In this document: positions 37,200 through 49,500 of the stretch, piece by piece
How the letters are laid out: every line of letters begins with the position of its first letter
How positions within the stretch are numbered: position 1 is the stretch's first letter
Assembly: GCA_964036045.1 (NCBI GenBank)
Contig: OZ038380.1
Span: 165,175,872-165,239,871, forward strand
Reading direction: 5' to 3'
Length of the DNA: 64,000 nucleotides
Source of the DNA: Eutreptiella sp. 'Long Island Sound 2002'
Lineage: Eukaryota; Euglenozoa; Euglenophyceae; Eutreptiales; Eutreptiaceae
Position numbers and translations under genes: made by a program
The notes under the pieces: generated by a model
Told to the model about the DNA's origin: nothing
The model's input: the letters and a program-made list of their open reading frames with translations, nothing else
Database searches by the model: none

Positions 37200-40100
37200 A
37201 TGGATGTCCCCATGGATGTCCCCATGGATGTCCCCATTGATGTCCCCATGGATGTCCCCATTGATGTCCCCATGGATGTCCCCATGGATGTCCCCATGGA
37301 TGTCCCCATTGATGTCCCCATGGATGTCCCCATGGATGTCCCCATTGATGTCCCCATGGATGTCCCCATGCATGTCCCCATGGATGTCCCCATGGATGTC
37401 CCCATGGATGTCCCCATGGATGTCCCCATGGATGTCCCCATGGATGTCCCCATGGATGTCCCCATGGATGTCCCCATTGATGTCCCCATGGATGTCCCCA
37501 TGGATGTCCCCATGTATGTCCCCATGGATGTCCCCATGGATGTCCCCATTGATGTCCCCATGGATGTCCCCATGGATGTCCCCATTGATGTCCCCATTGA
37601 TGTCCCCATGGATGTCCCCATGGATGTCCCCATTGATGTCCCCATGGATGTCCCCATGGATGTCCCCATGGATGTCCCCATGGATGTCCCCATGGATGTC
37701 CCCATGGATGTCCCCATTGATGTCCCCATGGATGTCCCCATTGATGTCCCCATGGATGTCCCCATTGATGTACCCATGGATGTCCCCATGGATGTCCCCA
37801 TGGATGTCCCCATTGATGTCCCCATGGATGTCCCCATTGATGTCCCCATTGATGTCCCCATGGATGTCCCCATGGATGTCCCCATTGATGTCCCCATGGA
37901 TGTCCCCATGGATGTCCCCATTGATGTCCCCATTGATGTCCCCATGGATGTCCCCATGGATGTCCCCATTGATGTCCCCATGGATGTCCCCATTGATGTC
38001 CCCATTGATGTCCCCACAGATGTCCCCATTGATGTCCCCATTGATGTCCCCATTGATGTCCCCATTGATGTCCCCATGGATGTCCCCATTGATGTCCCCA
38101 TGGATGTCCCCATGGATGTCCCCATGGATGTCCCCATGGATGTCCCCATTGATGTCCCCATGGATGTCCCCATGGATGTCCCCATGGATGTCCCCATGGA
38201 TGTCCCCATTGATGTCCCCATGGATGTCCCCATGGATGTCCCCATGGATGTCCCCATGGATGTCCCCATGGATGTCCCCATGGATGTCCCCATTGATGTC
38301 CCCATTGATGTCCCCATGGATGTCCCCATGGATGTCCCCATGGATGTCCCCATTGATGTCCCCATTGATGTCCCCATGGATGTCCCCATGGATGTCCCCA
38401 TTGATGTCCCCATGGATGTCCCCATGGATGTCCCCATTGATGTCCCCATGGATGTCCCCATTGATGTCCCCATGGATGTCCCCATGGATGTCCCCATTGA
38501 TGTCCCCATGGATGTCCCCATGGATGTCCCCATTGATGTCCCCATGGATGTCCCCATGGATGTCCCCATTGATGTCCCCATTGATGTCCCCATTGATGTC
38601 CCCATGGATGTCCCCATGGATGTCCCCATTGATGTCCTCATTGATGTCCCCATGGATGTCCCCATGGATGTCCCCATGGATGTCCCCATGGATGTCCCCA
38701 TTGATGTCCCCATGGATGTCCCCATTGATGTCCCCATGGATGTCCCCATGGATGTCCCCATGGATGTCCCCATGGATGTCCCCATGGATGTCCCCATGGA
38801 TGTCCCCATGAATGTCCCCATGGATGTCCCCATTGATGTCCCCATGGATGTCCCCATTGATGTCCCCATGGATGTCCCCATGGATGTCCCCATGGATGTC
38901 CCCATTGATGTCCCCATTGATGTCCTCATTGATGTCCCCATGGATGTCCCCATGGATGTCCCCATGGATGTCCCCATTGATGTCCCCATGGATGTCCCCA
39001 TTGATGTCCCCATTGATGTCCCCATGGATGTCCCCATTGATGTCCCCATGGATGTCCCCATTGATGTCCCCATGGATGTCCCCATGGATGTCCCCATTGA
39101 TGTCCCCATGGATGTCCCCATTGATGTCCCCATGGATGTCCCCATTGATGTCCCCATGGATGTCCCCATTGATGTCCCCATGGATGTCCCCATGGATGTC
39201 CCCATTGATGTCCCCATGGATGTCCCCATGGATGTCCCCATTGATGTCCCCATTGATGTCCCCATGGATATCCCCATGGATGTCCCCATGGATGTCCCCA
39301 TTGATGTCCCCATGGATGTCCCCATTGATGTCCCCATGGATGTCCCCATGGATGTCCCCATGGATGTCCCCATGGATGTCCCCATGGATGTCCCCATTGA
39401 CGTCCCCATGGATGTCCCCATTGATGTCCCCATGGATGTCCCCATGGATGTCCCCATGGATGTCCCCATTGATGTCCCCATGGATGTCCCCATGGATGTC
39501 CCCATTGATGTCCCCATGGATGTCCCCATGGATGTCCCCATGGATGTCCCCATGGATGTCCCCATGGATGTCCCCATGGATGTCCCCATTGATGTCCCCA
39601 TGGATGTCCCCATGGATGTCCCCATGGATGTCCCCATTGATGTCCCCATGGATGTCCCCATGGATGTCCCCATGTATGTCCCCATGGATGTCCCCATGGA
39701 TGTCTCCATTGATGTCCCCATGGATGTCCCCATGGATGTCCCCATTGATGTCCCCATTGATGTCCCCATGGATGTCCCCATGGATGTCCCCATGGATGTC
39801 CCCATGGATGTCCCCATGGATGTCCCCATGGATGTCCCCATGGATGTCCCCATGGATGTCCCCATGGATGTCCCCATGGATGTCCCCATTGATGTCCCCA
39901 TGGATGTCCCCATTGATGTCCCCATGGATGTCCCCATGGATGTCCCCATGGATGTCCCCATTGATGTCCCCATGGATGTCCCCATGGATGTCCCCATTGA
40001 TGTCCCCATGGATGTCCCCATGGATGTCCCCATTGATGTCCCCATGGATGTCCCCATGGATGTCCCCATTGATGTCCTCATTGATGTCCCCATTGATGTC

Positions 40101-41600
40101 CCCATTGATGTCCCCATTGATGTCCCCATGGATGTCCCCATGGATGTCCCCATGGATGTCCCCATTGATGTCCCCATGGATGTCCCCATGGATGTCCCCA
40201 TTGATGTCCCCATGGATGTCCCCATGGATGTCCCCATTGATGTCCCCATGGATGTCCCCATTGATGTCCCCATTGATGTCCCCACAGATGTCCCCATTGA
40301 TGTCCCCATTGATGTCCCCATTGATGTCCCCATTGATATCCCCATTGATATCCCCATGGATGTCCCCATGGATGTCCCCATGGATGTCCCCATGGATGTC
40401 CCCATGGATGTCCCCATTGATGTCCCCATGGATGTCCCCATGGATGTCCCCATGGATGTCCCCATGGATGTCCCCATTGATGTCCCCATGGATGTCCCCA
40501 TGGATGTCCCCATGGATGTCCCCATGGATGTCCCCATGGATGTCCCCATGGATGTCCCCATTGATGTCCCCATTGATGTCCCCATGGATGTCCCCATGGA
40601 TGTCCCCATGGATGTCCCCATTGATGTCCCCATTGATGTCCCCATGGATGTCCCCATGGATGTCCCCATTGATGTCCCCATGGATGTCCCCATGGATGTC
40701 CCCATTGATGTCCCCATGGATGTCCCCATTGATGTCCCCATGGATGTCCCCATGGATGTCCCCATTGATGTCCCCATGGATGTCCCCATGGATGTCCCCA
40801 TTGATGTGCCCATGGATGTCCCCATGGATGTCCCCATTGATGTCCCCATTGATGTCCCCATGGATGTCCCCATGGATGTCCCCATGGATGTCCCCATTGA
40901 TGTCCTCATTGATGTCCCCATGGATGTCCCCATGGATGTCCCCATGGATGTCCCCATGGATGTCCCCATTGATGTCCCCATGGATGTCCCCATGGATGTC
41001 CCCATGGATGTCCCCATGGATGTCCCCATGGATGTCCCCATGGATGTCCCCATGAATGTCCCCATGGATGTCCCCATGGATGTCCCCATGGATGTCCCCA
41101 TTGATGTCCCCATGGATGTCCCCATTGATGTCCCCATGGATGTCCCCATGGATGTCCCCATGGATGTCCCCATTGATGTCCCCATTGATGTCCTCATTGA
41201 TGTCCCCATGGATGTCCCCATGGATGTCCCCATGGATGTCCCCATTGATGTCCCCATGGATGTCCCCATTGATGTCCCCATGGATGTCCCCATGGATGTC
41301 CCCATTGATGTCCCCATGGATGTCCCCATTGATGTCCCCATGGATGTCCCCATTGATGTCCCCATGGATGTCCCCATTGATGTCCCCATGGATGTCCCCA
41401 TGGATGTCCCCATTGATGTCCCCATGGATGTCCCCATGGATGTCCCCATTGATGTCCCCATTGATGTCCCCATGGATATCCCCATGGATGTCCCCATGGA
41501 TGTCCCCATTGATGTCCCCATGGATGTCCCCATGGATGTCCCCATGGATGTCCCCATGGGTGTCCCCATGGATGTTCCCATGGATGTCCCCATGGATGTC
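37200..41600. repeat. Higher-order duplication, period about 2.2 kb, two copies
   Basis: Rare units recur in the same order. The catgtatg variant is at 37515 and 39675 (2160 bp), acagatg at 38016 and 40284 (2268 bp), a gtcctcattg unit at about 38633 and 40902, atgaatg at 38811 and 41055 (2244 bp), and a gatatcccc unit at 39266 and 41474 (2208 bp). Changing offsets, all multiples of 12, show that whole units were gained or lost after duplication. Limits are approximate. Confidence 0.8.
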
Positions 41601-43145
41601 CCCATGGATGTCCCCATTGATGTCCCCATTGATGTCCCCATGGAAGTCCCCATTGATGTCCCCATGGATGTCCCCATTGATGTCCCCATTGATGTCCCCA
41701 TGGATGTCCCCATGGATGTCCCCATGGATGTCCCCATTGATGTCCCCATGGATGTCCCCATGGATGTCCCCATGGATGTTCCCATGGATGTCCCCATGGA
41801 TGTCCCCATTGATGTCCCCATGGATGTCCTCATGGATGTCCCCATTGATGTCCCCATTGATGTCCCCATTGATGTCCCCATTGATGTCCCCATTGATGTC
41901 CCCATTGATGTCCCCATGGATGTCCCCATTGATGTCCCCATTGATGTCCCCATTGATGTCCCCATGGATGTCCCCATGGATGTCCCCATGGATGTCCCCA
42001 TTGATGTCCCCATGGATGTCCCCATGGATGTCCCCATTCATGTCCCCATGGATGTCCCCATGGATGTCCCCATGGATGTCCCCATTGATGTCCCCATGGA
42101 TGTCCCCATGGATGTCCCCATGGATGTCCCCATTGATGTCCCCATTGATGTCCCCATTGATGTCCCCATGCATGTCCCCATTGATGTCCCCATGGATGTC
42201 CCCATGGATGTCCCCATTGATGTCCCCATGGATGTCCCCATGGATGTCCCCATTGATGTCCCCATTGATGTCCCCATTGATGTCCCCATGGATGTCCCCA
42301 TTGATGTCCCCATTGATGTCCCCATGGATGTCCCCATTGATGTCCCCATTGATGTCCCCATTGATGTCCCCATTGATGTCCCCATTGATGTCCCCATGGA
42401 TGTCCCTATGGATGTCCCCATGGATGTCCCCATGGATGTCCCCATGGATGTCCCCATGGATGTCCCCATGGATGTCCCCATTGATGTCCCCATTGATGTC
42501 CCCATGGATGTCCCCATGGATGTCCCCATGGATGTCCCCATTGATGTCCCCATTGATGTCCCCATGGATGTCCCCATGGATGTCCCCATGGATGTCCCCA
42601 TTGATGTCCCCATGGATGTCCCCATGGATGTCCCCATGGATGTCCCCGTGGATGTCCCCATGGATGTCCCCATTGATGTCCCCATTGATGTCCCCATGGA
42701 TGTCCCCATGCATGTCCCCATTGATGTCCCCATGGATGTCCCCATGGATGTCCCCATTGATGTCCCCATTGATGTCCCCATTGATATCCCCATGGATGTC
42801 CCCATTGATGTCCCCATGGATGTCCCCATTGATGTCCCCACGGATGTCCCCATGGATGTCCCCATTGATGTCCCCATGGATGTCCCCATGGATGTCCCCA
42901 TTGATGTCCCCATGGATGTCCCCATTGATGTCCCCATTGATGTCCCCATGGATGTCCCCATGGATGTCCCCATGGATGTCCCCATTGATGTCCCCATTGA
43001 TGTCCCCATGGATGTCCCCATTGATGTCCCCATTGATGTCCCCATGGATGTCCCCATGGATGTCCCCATGCATGTACACATGGATGTCCCCATGGATGTC
43101 CCCATTGATGTCCCCATGGATGTCCCCATGGATGTCCCCATTGAT

Positions 43146-43149
43146 GTCC
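43146..43149. repeat. Target-site duplication GTCC (left)
   Basis: GTCC precedes the 5' LTR and is repeated at 60227-60230 after the 3' LTR. Collapsing the two copies restores an exact 12-bp satellite phase across the insertion. Confidence 0.85.
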
Positions 43150-46105
43150 TGAAGCGGTACCCAGAACCCCATGGCTAGGTTACGGTCTCCGGTCCACTAA
43201 CCCCATGCACGGAAGGGAAGACGCCCGTTGACGCTCCGTTCCGTGCCGTAAAGCCCCGCATCGGCAACCGATGCACCGACAGCGGAGATTTGTGTATCAG
43301 AATATCAGGAATCAACAGGGTTTTATTTTCATATTGTTTCCGTCAAGTTTTACGCTTCCGTTCTGATATTCACTGTTTTGACTGCTGGCGGTTGGATCGC
43401 GACTTTACCGTAACCGCCAGTTTAACTGTTTATAATGGAAATTTTAACGCAATCCGTCACGAAGGCTCCAAAGCCTTCAGGAACTGCATGGACGCTTCCG
43501 CAATTTTCACATCTTACACTCGCAACCTTAATCCGAATTTTCGAGGATGTCGAAATCGGATTTTCGACTTCGACATCCCCGCACTTGATTTGACCTCTTT
43601 CGAGTGGACCTACGTGCTTCCCTATGCACGAATCAACTTTCCTTTTATCTTGCCCTCCATTTGACTCAGAGATATGGGCAAAACAAAGTTGATTCGTGAG
43701 GCCACTTGTAAGGGTCATATCTCGTGCCGCTTGCGAGGAATGACAATAAGGAAACGTGGGATGTATTCACAATACTCCCGACGTAATTTAGGAAGCTTTA
43801 TATGCCTTGCGTTTCCACACGTGCGCGCTAGTGTAATGGATCATGGTCAAGAGGGTAGAGTTTGCGTTATAACTCTTTGGCCATGATATTGCGTGTGTTA
43901 CGATAACTTTCGAGTGTAGCGCGCAAGTGTTGGTGTTGCATAGGAACTCTCCTTGAGTTCCTATGAGCGATTGACACAAAGTTATGCCCTTGGAGGGGCA
44001 TGACATATCGTGGTGGGGGCTACCTTTTGGGGCAATATGTGGTATGTGCCATGTGTTGTGTTGCGTGCCCATTTGGCGGGTCCATCACTCCAAGCCGAAC
44101 CCGCCAATGGACCTCATATTGTGTAAGCCCCTTCTCCATACTCCCCGCGATCAATTGCAAGCCTAACCTTCGTGAAGGGAAGCTTGTGTGGCGATCCCAA
44201 AGCGATGCGTTGGGAGCAAGGTGTGTGTTTTGCAATTTTCCATATTTTCATGTGCCCACTTGGGAAGTAGCGTTCGTAACCTCTCAAGGCGCCCCAAGTG
44301 GAGCACATATGTGGGATCGAAGGTCATTGGTGTCAAGACATTGTGTTTAGAAGGATTAGTTAATTGCACGATCCAAGCCGAAGATATTATAATATAATTG
44401 TGCACCTTTCAATGCACTTTTGTGTGTCTTTGTGCCAATTTTGCCGTTTTTGGCCCGTCATGATGTCAAGTGGCGACCTTGTATTTCAACGTTGCGCTCA
44501 ATTGACATCATGACCCAAGTATGATATGAGGGTACATACTTCGGTGCCCAACATATCTTGGACCCGGCGAATAACTCCTCTTGAGCTTGGCATACCGTGG
44601 CCGCCATGTTGGCGATTTGGGACTATCCCAAATCATGGGCCCACTTGGCGACCCTGCCATTCCCAAAACCGGAGGAGTTGGGCGACGCCCAAAAGATATG
44701 TTGGACACCTAGGACTTGATACCAATCCTATGGCACACTCCGGTCCAAGTCGGGCATGTGCCTCATTTGCCCCAACCATGAGTGTGCGCATTTTTGGCCA
44801 TTTTGAGCAATTTTCCACTTTTGCTGCCCGCCGTGCACTATGCTCTAACCCTCGTGCACGCCGGACGCATGGACCAATGGACCATATATGACATGGGTGT
44901 TATGGGTAATGGTCCCCATGGTCCACACACCACGTGGGCGAAGCGGAGCCGCCTTCGTTAAGGCGCTAGGCCAAATTGAGTATGGGCAATTTTGCCATTT
45001 TTGCATTTGTGGACCCAATTGGGATCGTCACCACGCCAAGTAGCATGGAGATCTTTGAGAGCCAAGGGCATGGGAGTCTCCGTTGGACTCCCAGTGGATC
45101 GCGTATGGAATGGCGGATCCGATCTCCAAGCCGGCGTGGAGATACACTATTGGGAGCACCCCGAATTTTGGCTCATTTCGAGCAGCCAAAATGACCCCAT
45201 TTTGGGACCCCGATTTCCCCCTTCCGTGTGGTCAATTGGCGGCCCCATTTCTCTAAGCCCACAGGGAGCCCGGACCTAACTCCAAGTTGTACACTCAGAT
45301 ATAAGTCCTAGGTCCTGCCTCCTACCCTGTGAGCCATTGGCCTTACCTTGGCCGGGCGAGCCACGCGTGGGAATGACGCCAATTTTGGTGATTTTGGCAT
45401 CATGACCCCACTTGACTCATCCGTGTTGCCCTGATGCCGGGACCTCAGAGGGAACCAGGTTGGGTGAGGGCTCCAGGGAGTTCGTACTCGAAGGGCATAG
45501 GGTCAGTTGCCTCGTCCCTACCTCTGGCGGGTCCGGACGAGGGGTCAATTTTGGGGATTTTTGAGTTAATTTCAGTTTGGGCTGAAACAGCCCATTTTCA
45601 GCTACCAACTCCTGGGTGATAATGGCGGGGCCATATCTCTGGCTCAGAGTGGAGTTGGGACCTGCCGCTAAGGGAGCATGGGGAGCCACTGTCGGTTGGC
45701 CTTGGAGCCCATTGGTTCCCAGGAACTCGCCTGTGGCTGTGCGGGACACCTCCCCCATTGGCAGGGTTTCAGGGTCCGGACTGAGCAGGGCATGGGTTGT
45801 GTTTGAGCCCCCGCCCCCACCAGCCACTGAGAGGGTCCGACCTGGGATTGGGATACGAGTTGGGATAGAGTGTCTATTGTCCTGTGATGCCCTTACCCCA
45901 GTCCAGTCTTAACCCCATGTGTACATATCCTGATGTGTTGTTGTACATACTTTTGTTCCCTCTTTGCAGAGTGGCAAGGATTCTGAAACGCTTTGTCACA
46001 TGACATGAGCGCATTGATGCCCTTGTGAGCGTAGTGCTTTGCCTGCCTGCTCACTTGCGCGTGTCCCGCAGCGTCCCGTGGCCGGCCCCCCACGGGAACG
46101 CGTCA
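43150..46105 (+). repeat. 5' LTR (2956 bp)
   Basis: Identical in length to 57271-60226, with about 17 substitutions by eye and no net indel. Ends are TG...CA, with the imperfect inverted termini TGAAGCG/TGACGCG. It holds U3 (promoter), R and U5. If the self-priming model is right, R begins near 45984, giving a U3 of about 2.83 kb, which is very long. AT-rich TATA-like stretches occur near 44385-44398 and 45295, but neither is placed convincingly. The short ORFs present (60-136 codons) occur identically in both LTRs and show no family I recognise, so I treat the LTR as non-coding. Confidence 0.95.
45984..45994 (+). promoter_or_regulatory. Putative self-primer (R start) in the 5' LTR
   Basis: TGAAACGCTTT is the exact reverse complement of the 11 bases directly following the LTR (46106-46116). 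In Tf1/sushi elements the first 11 nt of the mRNA fold back to prime reverse transcription. By analogy this would place the transcription start at about 45984. That start is inferred only. Confidence 0.6.
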
Positions 46106-46116
46106 AAAGCGTTTCA
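46106..46116 (+). promoter_or_regulatory. Putative primer-binding site for self-priming
   Basis: AAAGCGTTTCA begins at the first base after the 5' LTR. It lacks the TGG that begins a tRNA-type PBS, but pairs perfectly over 11 bp with 45984-45994 in the LTR. The length and position match the Tf1-type self-primed PBS. Confidence 0.65.
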
Positions 46117-46509
46117 CCGCCGCGGGGTTACCCAACCCTCGCGTGCCACTCGGGGCCACCAACCCCGAGCAGCGCGGCGCAGCTCGCAGCTCGCAGCGCA
46201 GCGCAGCGGCTCGCAGCGCAGCGCAGCGGCTCGCAGCGCCACCCAGCGACAGCGCCGAGTTCGTCACGGAACCAGCAGCGCCGTCCAGAGCATCGCCCTG
46301 ACCGCGCCGCGACCGTGAAGGAAGTGGACAGACCAGACCCATCGGCCGACCAGCAAGGCCGCGTCAACCACTTCCACAACCACCGGCTGACCAGCACCAG
46401 CCGCACGCCCAGTCCAGTGCTGCAGCACCCGCCTCAACAACCACCACCAGTTCGTTGAGTTGTACGAGTGCATACCAAGGACCTCAAGACCAACTACGCC
46501 CCCGCTGCC
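46117..46509 (+). other. 5' leader of the chromovirus
   Basis: Non-coding leader between the PBS and the first gag ATG. It includes a 20-bp tandem repeat (TCGCAGCGCAGCGCAGCGGC at 46191-46210 and 46211-46230, plus a partial third copy), GC-rich and likely to be structured. An upstream in-frame GTG at 46468 precedes the ATG by 14 codons. Confidence 0.7.
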
Positions 46510-49500
46510 ATGGTAAACTGGCAGGAAGCGGGTAAGTTGTGGCCGCGGCCCCACCCCCATGCGGCACGCCTGCTGCGTGGGTTGGTTTGGGACCAGCACT
46601 ACCGCCACAGCCACCCCCAGTGTGAAGGCGGCATGCCCGGGAGCTTCGAGCTCCGCGAGGACATGGGGGAGGACCGCCTGCGGGCAGTGGAGGAGTGGCT
46701 GCGGGCGGAAGGCTACAAGTGGCGCTTCCGCCGCAAGCGCTGGAGGACGTGGACCCGGCCGGACAGGCCCGGCGAAGGGCTGCGCCCCGACGGGATCGAG
46801 GAGGACGAGACCCCCAACGAGTACCCGTCGGGGGCCTCGATCAATGTCTCCCTGTGGGACATGATCGAGAAGAGCTTCCCGGAACCGGGGAGCGAGCGCA
46901 GGCTGCAGGGCAGCAGCAGCGCGTCTCCGGGGAAGGAGAGGCGGTCCGCCGGGGACAGGAAGCGGGAGCGGAAGTGGCGGGAGTACCAGGAGTCCCTGGC
47001 CGCCGAAGCCGCCCAAGGCGCCAAGGGCGGAACCCCAGCCCCCAGTACCCAACGGGCCAATGGTGGTCATCACCCCGGCCACGCCACCCTTGGTGACTTC
47101 ATGGAAGTCGCCAAGCAGACCCAGGCCAAGCCCCGTCGGCTGCTCCTGAGGCCCCAGCAGGCCCCAGCAGGCCCCAGCAGCGACGTGGAGTCGGCCCACC
47201 GCGGGAGGATGCCGGCCGACCAGGCCAGCTCCAGCAGCAGCGCCGCTCCCGCCCAAAGGGACGTGGCGCGCGCCTGTGAGCGCGTCTGTAGGGTGCCCTG
47301 CAACCTTCGGGTTGCCCGGCAACGGGCCACGCAGCGGAACGCTGCCGTGGAGGGCGCCGTCGGCATCGCCCATGAGGAGGCCACCGAGTGGGGCAGAGGC
47401 ATGGGCTACCACGCCTCGAAAGTGGCAGCCATCGCGGCCGGTCTCACGGCTGCGGCCGCCCATGAGGCAGTGGCTGCCCGGATCAGGGCAACCGACGAGG
47501 AAGCCCGCCGGACGCAGGAGGCCATTGCCTGCAAGGAGGCCGAGGTGAAGGCGCTGGAAGAGGCGCTTGCCCAAGGGAGGGCAAAGAAGGAGGCGGAGGA
47601 AAGGGCCCACGCCGAAGCAACGGCTAAGGCCCAGGAGGACACCGCCAAGAAGGAAGCCATCGAGGCCGCGCGACGGAAGGTCGCTGAGGAGAAGGCCAAG
47701 ACGGAGGCGGAGCTGGCAGCGTTGGAAGCGCAGAAGGCGCGGCTGCAGCAGGCCCGGGAAGCCGAGGCGGCTCGTGCTCGGGAGGAAGCCGAAGCGCGAG
47801 CTGCCGCAGCCACCGCCGCCGCAATGGAGGAGGCTGAGGCCAAACTCCGCCACGAGACTCCCCCGGGAGGATCACGAGTGGAGACCCTTCGAAAGCTTTT
47901 CGAAGGGGACGCCTCCTCCAGGATGACGCTGGATGAGGCGGACACGGGCAGCAGTGGGAGCAGTGGCACCACCGCCCATCGACGGAGGAAGGGCAAGGGG
48001 AAGACCCCCGAGAGGCCGCGGAGGCCAACGGGTGGACACCCCCACGACAGTGACCCCTTCTTCACCGCCAGTGACGGGGATGAACGAGGCCGTCGACATC
48101 GCCAAGTGGTGGCTTGGACGGGCGGAGGAGGCGGAGACGTCCCCATGGAACCGGAAGGTGAGGATGAGGATCTCCCTCCTCCCTACCGGAGCTCGGAGTC
48201 TTCCGTGACCGAGACGCCCAGGTGGGGCGACATGGACGAGGATGACGACATGGACTTCGGCATCACGAGGAAGCGCCCATCCTCGGACCCACCGAGGCGA
48301 CCCGGCGGAGACCCACCGGGACCCCCTGGCGGAGGACCATCAGGACCCCCTGGAGGACGCCCACCGAGTGGACCCCCTGGAGGCGGACCACCGGGCGGGG
48401 GAGGACCCCCTGGACCGGGCGGACCCGGCGGAGGCCCTCCTGGAGGACCCCCTGGGGACCCCGACGACCCACCAGGGAACGGCGACCCGGATACCACCTG
48501 GCGGTGGATTGTCTACCTCCGCAGAAGAGTCCAGTTGCTCGAACTGGAGGTAGACACGGGCAAGGGCGAGATGGCTCGCATCTCCAGGGTCGCCGCGCGC
48601 GCGCAGAAGGAGCTGGACATCGCCAGGGCCGAGACCAAGTCGCTGACCAACGTCGTCAGCGGCCTGCAGGAGAGGCTGGACGCGCTGGAAGCCCGTGGGA
48701 GCGTCGGCAGCGACCACCCACCCCTGGAGTCTGGCTCGTCGGACGACGGCTGGGGACCCGGACCAGGTCCAGGCAGACCCCACGCCCCCGGCGGAGCCCC
48801 CAGGAGTCGCCCCAGCGCCATAGCCCCCTCTCTCACCGCCCCCTCTCATCACAGCGCGGGCCGCCGCAACGAGCGCGTGCCGCCCGGCAGTGGCAGTGAG
48901 GATTGGCGTGATGAGTGGCTCAGCGCGGAGTACCGCAACCGCCGTGCTCCACCGCGGACACCGGTACGCCCCCGACGCCCCGCACCAGCCCCGGAGCCAA
49001 TCCCCATCGCTGGTGGACGTTATGGTGGACTCAGGGATGAGGTCCCCAGAGGAGACGTGGAATGGGATGTCGGTGAAGGTGAGGACCTGGATCTGGACCT
49101 GGAGGAGTGCGACATGAGCCCGCCGCGTGGTGTACGACGGGAGGCCGCTGAACTCAGCCGCCGGCGCCGTGATGAGGATGCGTACATGGATGCAGTACGG
49201 CGTGAACATTTTGGTTCAGCGTACGTGGAGGAACCGCGGCGTAGCCACAGGGGTTCCATGGAGGAGATGGACGTGGCGGCCGTGGGAGTCCGTGGGCGAG
49301 GCCGGTGGGAACCTCGGTCGACCTCGCGGCCGGCGTTCATGGTCTCTAAGGCCGCGGACGCCGCCGTGTGGGAAGACTTGAAGGACATCAAGCCCCCCAT
49401 GTACGACGGCAACCCCCTCAACCTCGACCGCTTCTTGGAGAAGCTGGACGATTGGGGGCTGACCGTCACTGAAGACCTGCCTCCCGCGGATGCGGAGAGA

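Larger units (their letters stand above)
13877..43149. repeat. 12-bp satellite array, central block (29.3 kb)
   Basis: About 2440 copies of GATGTCCCCATG/T lie between the two retroelements. Indels are extremely rare: one 11-bp unit at 22516-22526 (gtatccccatg). A single stop (TAA, 29011-29013) interrupts the MDVP frame. Most variation is the G/T choice at the unit's last base, which gives long non-random strings of the two unit types. Rarer variants (gctgtc, gatgac, gatgcc, gatggc, cagggatg, gacgtc) mark higher-order duplications. All ORFs here, including those above 9000 codons on the minus strand, are artefacts of a stop-free 12-bp period. Confidence 0.97.

Noticed and set aside
13762-43178. 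Giant ORFs of 3000-9400 codons in several frames (repeats of MDVP, WMSP, MGTS, HGDI, WGHP)
   Set aside because: They follow automatically from a stop-free 12-bp unit. All six frames are open, frames slip at 11- and 13-bp units, and the ORFs run from unrelated sequence straight into the satellite. No start context, domain or frame conservation supports a protein.
43290-46093. Short ORFs (60-136 codons) inside the 5' LTR, repeated in the 3' LTR at 57513-60214
   Set aside because: They are duplicated only because the LTR is duplicated. They overlap on both strands and show no recognisable domain.
46106-46140. Conventional tRNA primer-binding site
   Set aside because: No TGG-initiated sequence follows the LTR, and nothing resembles the initiator-Met PBS. 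The 11-base self-complementarity is the better explanation.
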